Origin: an uncultured Oscillospiraceae bacterium
GTDB taxonomy: Bacteria; Bacillota; Clostridia; Oscillospirales; Acutalibacteraceae
Assembly (NCBI GenBank): GCA_900555545.1
Contig: USLQ01000005.1
Location: 1-15,924, forward strand
Reading direction: 5' to 3'
DNA length: 15,924 bases
Below the pieces are notes generated by a model. It was not told the DNA's origin. It worked only from the letters and a program-made list of their open reading frames with translations, and searched no databases. Positions 14,209-15,924 of the stretch are shown here, one piece after another. Position numbers and translations under genes: made by a program. Position 1 is the stretch's first letter; each line of letters opens with the position of its first letter.

Positions 14209-14262
14209 TCCGGCTCAGGCACGACAGGTATACCGGATTATTCTGTTTGGATCCGAGCCGGA
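14209..14262. repeat. long-range inverted repeat between the two zinc-ribbon genes
   Basis: TCCGGCTC (14209-14216) and GAGCCGGA (14255-14262) can pair around a 38-base interior that has smaller inverted repeats. No U-run follows on the minus strand, so it looks like an intercistronic RNA structure rather than a terminator. Confidence 0.4.
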
Positions 14263-14274
14263 ACAGTTGGATTT

Positions 14275-14679
14275 TTAGAACAGGCCAGCTGTCAGCCCCA
14301 TGCTCAAATAGTAAGGCACTGCGCTGAAGACAAACGTAGTCAGAAGAACTGACACAATTGAAAGGACAACCTCTATTATTACACCTACAAGCGCACCAAT
14401 TCCGCACGCTTTGGCCGTATTGGGCCGTTCAGTCCGCCAGACCAGGTACAGGATCAAGCCCACAATTGGGATCAGGAAGCCAAGCCCGCCCCACAGGCAT
14501 CCGCCGCGATCCTCGGGCGCCGGCTGCTGGTAGTATGGCTGCTGATAATAGGGGGGCTGCTGATACCCTCCGTTTGTATAGTCCGGCTCTGTTCCCTGAG
14601 CTGTAAGAGGCGCCCCGCAGTTCGGGCAGAAGCGCGCCGATGCGTCGTTGACGACAGTTCCGCAATTTTGACAAATCAT
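14275..14679 (-). CDS. zinc-ribbon membrane protein, paralogue B
   Basis: A 134-residue protein with an N-terminal zinc ribbon (C3, C6, C18, C21: CQNC and CPNC), a Tyr/Gln/Pro-rich linker (about 37-58, with PYYQQ-type repeats) and two hydrophobic segments (about 63-80 and 88-115), plus a hydrophobic C-terminus. The segment IPIVGLILYLVWRTERPNTA is shared with paralogue A, which follows after 108 bases. The ATG at 14679 has AAGGCGG about 12 bases upstream; a GTG at 14703 is the alternative and would overlap that site. A promoter at 14730-14758 lies just upstream. Function unknown; a membrane protein with a cytoplasmic metal-binding head is the most that can be said. Confidence 0.8.
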   Translation of the reverse strand: MICQNCGTVVNDASARFCPNCGAPLTAQGTEPDYTNGGYQQPPYYQQPYYQQPAPEDRGGCLWGGLGFLIPIVGLILYLVWRTERPNTAKACGIGALVGVIIEVVLSIVSVLLTTFVFSAVPYYLSMGLTAGLF

Positions 14680-14729
14680 AAAAGTAAACACCGCCTTATC
14701 CACAAGATTCAGTAGTTTGATCTACCACT

Positions 14730-14758
14730 ATCATACCATATCTATCACCAGCCGTCTA
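14730..14758 (-). promoter_or_regulatory. probable promoter of the zinc-ribbon pair
   Basis: Minus strand TAGACG (14758-14753), 17 bases, TATGAT (14735-14730). The -35 lies inside the end of the TtcA-like gene. The -10 is good and the -35 moderate. Confidence 0.5.
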
Positions 14759-15440
14759 TACCGCTTTTCATCATGGCGCCGGTTATTTTTTCGCATATCC
14801 CGTCATATTCCGTCTCGAGCCCGGCGATCAACTGTTTGGTCTGCTCGCGCTGCGTGTTGCCATCCACCGGGCACCGGCTCTTGACAACCGGCAGGCCGAT
14901 CCGCTTCACCGCCGCCGTGATCTCGCGCTCCCGCAGGAGGATCAGCGGCCGGATTATGGTCAGATCCTTACGGCTCATATATGTCACAGGGGCGAAACAG
15001 CCTATCCTTCCGCCTTTGATTAAATTCATCAAAAAGGTCTCCGCCGCATCGTCCATGTGGTGGCCGAGCGCAACCTTATTGCAGCCGTTTTCCTTAGCCA
15101 GATCGTCGAGCGCACCGCGCCGCATTCGGGAACACAGGCTGCACGGATTTTTCTCCTTCCGGATATCAAAAATCACATGTGCCAGTTGGGTTCTTTTGAC
15201 AACATACGGCACCCGCTTTTCGTCACAAAAGGACTGCAATTTGGTATAATCCGTTTCCTTATTATTATAACAAGGATCCAGGGAGAGGGCGACAAGCTCA
15301 AACGGGTGTGGAAAATAGCGTTGAATTTCACATAATCCGGCCAGCAGGGCGCCTGAGACGCCCACGGCGATCCGGTCCCCGGGGGCGATCATATGGTACT
15401 TTTCAATAGCGGCGCGCATACTGCCGGCAAGTTTCTGCAT
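14745..15440 (-). CDS. TtcA-family tRNA thiolation protein lacking the PP-loop
   Basis: A 231-residue homologue of TtcA, the Fe-S enzyme that adenylates and thiolates cytidine 32 of tRNA. Family features are present throughout: KNPCSLCSRMRRGAL with C100 and C103, GHHMDDAAET (126-135), RIGCFAPVTYMSRKDL (145-160), C190 in KSRCPVDGNT, and the C-terminal SGIDGW. The ATP-binding SGGKDS loop is missing: residues 25-33 read AVGVSGALL where the family has AVGVSGGKDSLALL. This fits an in-frame loss of five codons (GKDSL) at about 15350/15351. The frame is otherwise intact. The ATG at 15440 is preceded by GGGAGGG and by a promoter at 15475-15503; a longer frame to 15530 would contain that promoter. Catalysis by the usual route should be impossible, so this is a decaying gene or a repurposed protein. 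Confidence 0.85.
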   Translation of the reverse strand: MQKLAGSMRAAIEKYHMIAPGDRIAVGVSGALLAGLCEIQRYFPHPFELVALSLDPCYNNKETDYTKLQSFCDEKRVPYVVKRTQLAHVIFDIRKEKNPCSLCSRMRRGALDDLAKENGCNKVALGHHMDDAAETFLMNLIKGGRIGCFAPVTYMSRKDLTIIRPLILLREREITAAVKRIGLPVVKSRCPVDGNTQREQTKQLIAGLETEYDGICEKITGAMMKSGIDGW

Positions 15441-15474
15441 GGGAAGAGCCCTCCCGCCTATGGATTTCACCTTT

Positions 15475-15503
15475 ATTCTATCCGATTTTTGGGCCGTTGT
15501 AAA
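15475..15503 (-). promoter_or_regulatory. sigma-A promoter of the TtcA-like gene
   Basis: Minus strand TTTACA (15503-15498), 17 bases, TAGAAT (15480-15475). Transcription should begin near 15468, 28 bases before the chosen ATG, which supports that start. Confidence 0.75.
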
Positions 15504-15598
15504 GAAAAATAGAAGATTAGATTTTGGCATGATTAACGGAGAATAGCAGAGAATAAAGGAGATTATATTTTATAAATTAAAAAATTGGGGAAAACCCA

Positions 15599-15627
15599 TT
15601 GACTTTTTGAATGCGATATGCTATGAT
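15599..15627 (+). promoter_or_regulatory. sigma-A promoter of rplM
   Basis: TTGACT (15599-15604), 17 bases, TATGAT (15622-15627). Transcription should begin near 15634 and give a leader of about 50 bases. The 5' flank is AT-rich, with a small hairpin (TGGG, GAAAA, CCCA) just before the -35. Confidence 0.78.
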
Positions 15628-15683
15628 CTATGCTGTTGCAGATTGAGACACGATCGAATTCTAATTTAAGGAGGAAGTTCAGT

Positions 15684-15924
15684 ATGTCAACGTATATGCC
15701 CAAGGCGGGCGATATCACCCGCGATTGGTACGTGATTGACGCAGCGGGCAAGCCGCTCGGCCGCGTCGCCGCTGAAGCCGCCAGGCTGCTCCGCGGCAAG
15801 CATAAGCCCACGTTCGCCCCCCATGCGGACTGTGGGGATCATGTGATTATTATCAATGCCGCTCAGGCTGTCCTCACCGGCAGCAAGCTGGATAAGAAGA
15901 TGTATTATCATCACACCGGCTACA
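15684..15924 (+). CDS. rplM: 50S ribosomal protein L13, partial (C-terminus beyond right edge)
   Basis: The first 80 codons of L13, an early-assembling large-subunit protein (full length about 142-150). Family hallmarks visible are the N-terminal [16 protein letters not shown] (14-29), [15 protein letters not shown] (33-47), GDHVIIINA (51-59) and the start of KMYYHHTGY (72-80). A strong ribosome site TAAGGAGG lies about 9 bases before the ATG. In most bacteria rpsI (S9) follows; that part is outside the window. It is transcribed divergently from the TtcA-like gene from its own promoter. Confidence 0.97.
   Translation, partial: MSTYMPKAGDITRDWYVIDAAGKPLGRVAAEAARLLRGKHKPTFAPHADCGDHVIIINAAQAVLTGSKLDKKMYYHHTGY

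Noticed and set aside
15441..15530. N-terminal extension of the TtcA-like protein (start at 15530)
   Set aside because: The extension has no ribosome site, does not resemble the family, and contains the likely promoter of the gene.
15634..15683. Possible L13 autoregulatory leader before rplM
   Set aside because: A leader of about 50 bases is present but I saw no convincing structure and do not recognise the known L13 leader motif.

Overview
The window looks like chromosome of an anaerobic Firmicute of class Clostridia, probably an Oscillospiraceae-type gut organism. This is inferred from moderately high GC, a SufC + SufB/D iron-sulfur pair, a GlpA/GlpB/DUF1667 flavoprotein cluster, consensus sigma-A promoters with strong AGGAGG-type ribosome sites, and 3D-domain and zinc-ribbon proteins. 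No mobile element, CRISPR array, tRNA or rRNA was seen. Nearly all genes are on the minus strand; the exceptions are the GntR regulator and rplM at the right edge.

Layout, left to right. (1) 1-1231: iron-sulfur assembly pair, sufC followed by a SufB/SufD scaffold cut by the left edge, behind a promoter that carries a Fur-like box. (2) 1427-6734: a four-gene flavoenzyme operon read leftward: a GlpA-like dehydrogenase with an extra N-terminal domain and a Lys-rich tail, a GlpB-like FAD/NAD oxidoreductase, a DUF1667 Cys protein, and an alkyl-dihydroxyacetonephosphate synthase (AGPS)-like FAD enzyme. A divergent GntR/UTRA regulator (6955-7674) shares overlapping promoters and TACGTA operator candidates with it. 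(3) 7776-10802: a sugar-transfer-associated ATP-grasp protein and an OmpR-type two-component system. (4) 10913-13693: prfB (without programmed frameshift), then a secreted DUF348/G5/3D cell-wall protein with a consensus promoter and an upstream array matching the WalR box. (5) 13831-14679: two tandem paralogous zinc-ribbon membrane proteins. (6) 14745-15440: a TtcA-family tRNA thiolase homologue that has lost its ATP-binding PP-loop through what looks like a clean five-codon deletion. (7) 15684-15924: start of rplM, divergent from the TtcA-like gene.

The most interesting items are the AGPS-like enzyme locked into a GlpA/GlpB-type operon under its own UTRA regulator (a candidate ether-glycerolipid or glycerol-phosphate redox pathway), the TtcA homologue without a PP-loop, the WalR-like array before the 3D-domain gene, and the Fur-like box over the suf promoter. 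Family assignments were made by reading the translations and recalling family motifs; no database search was run.
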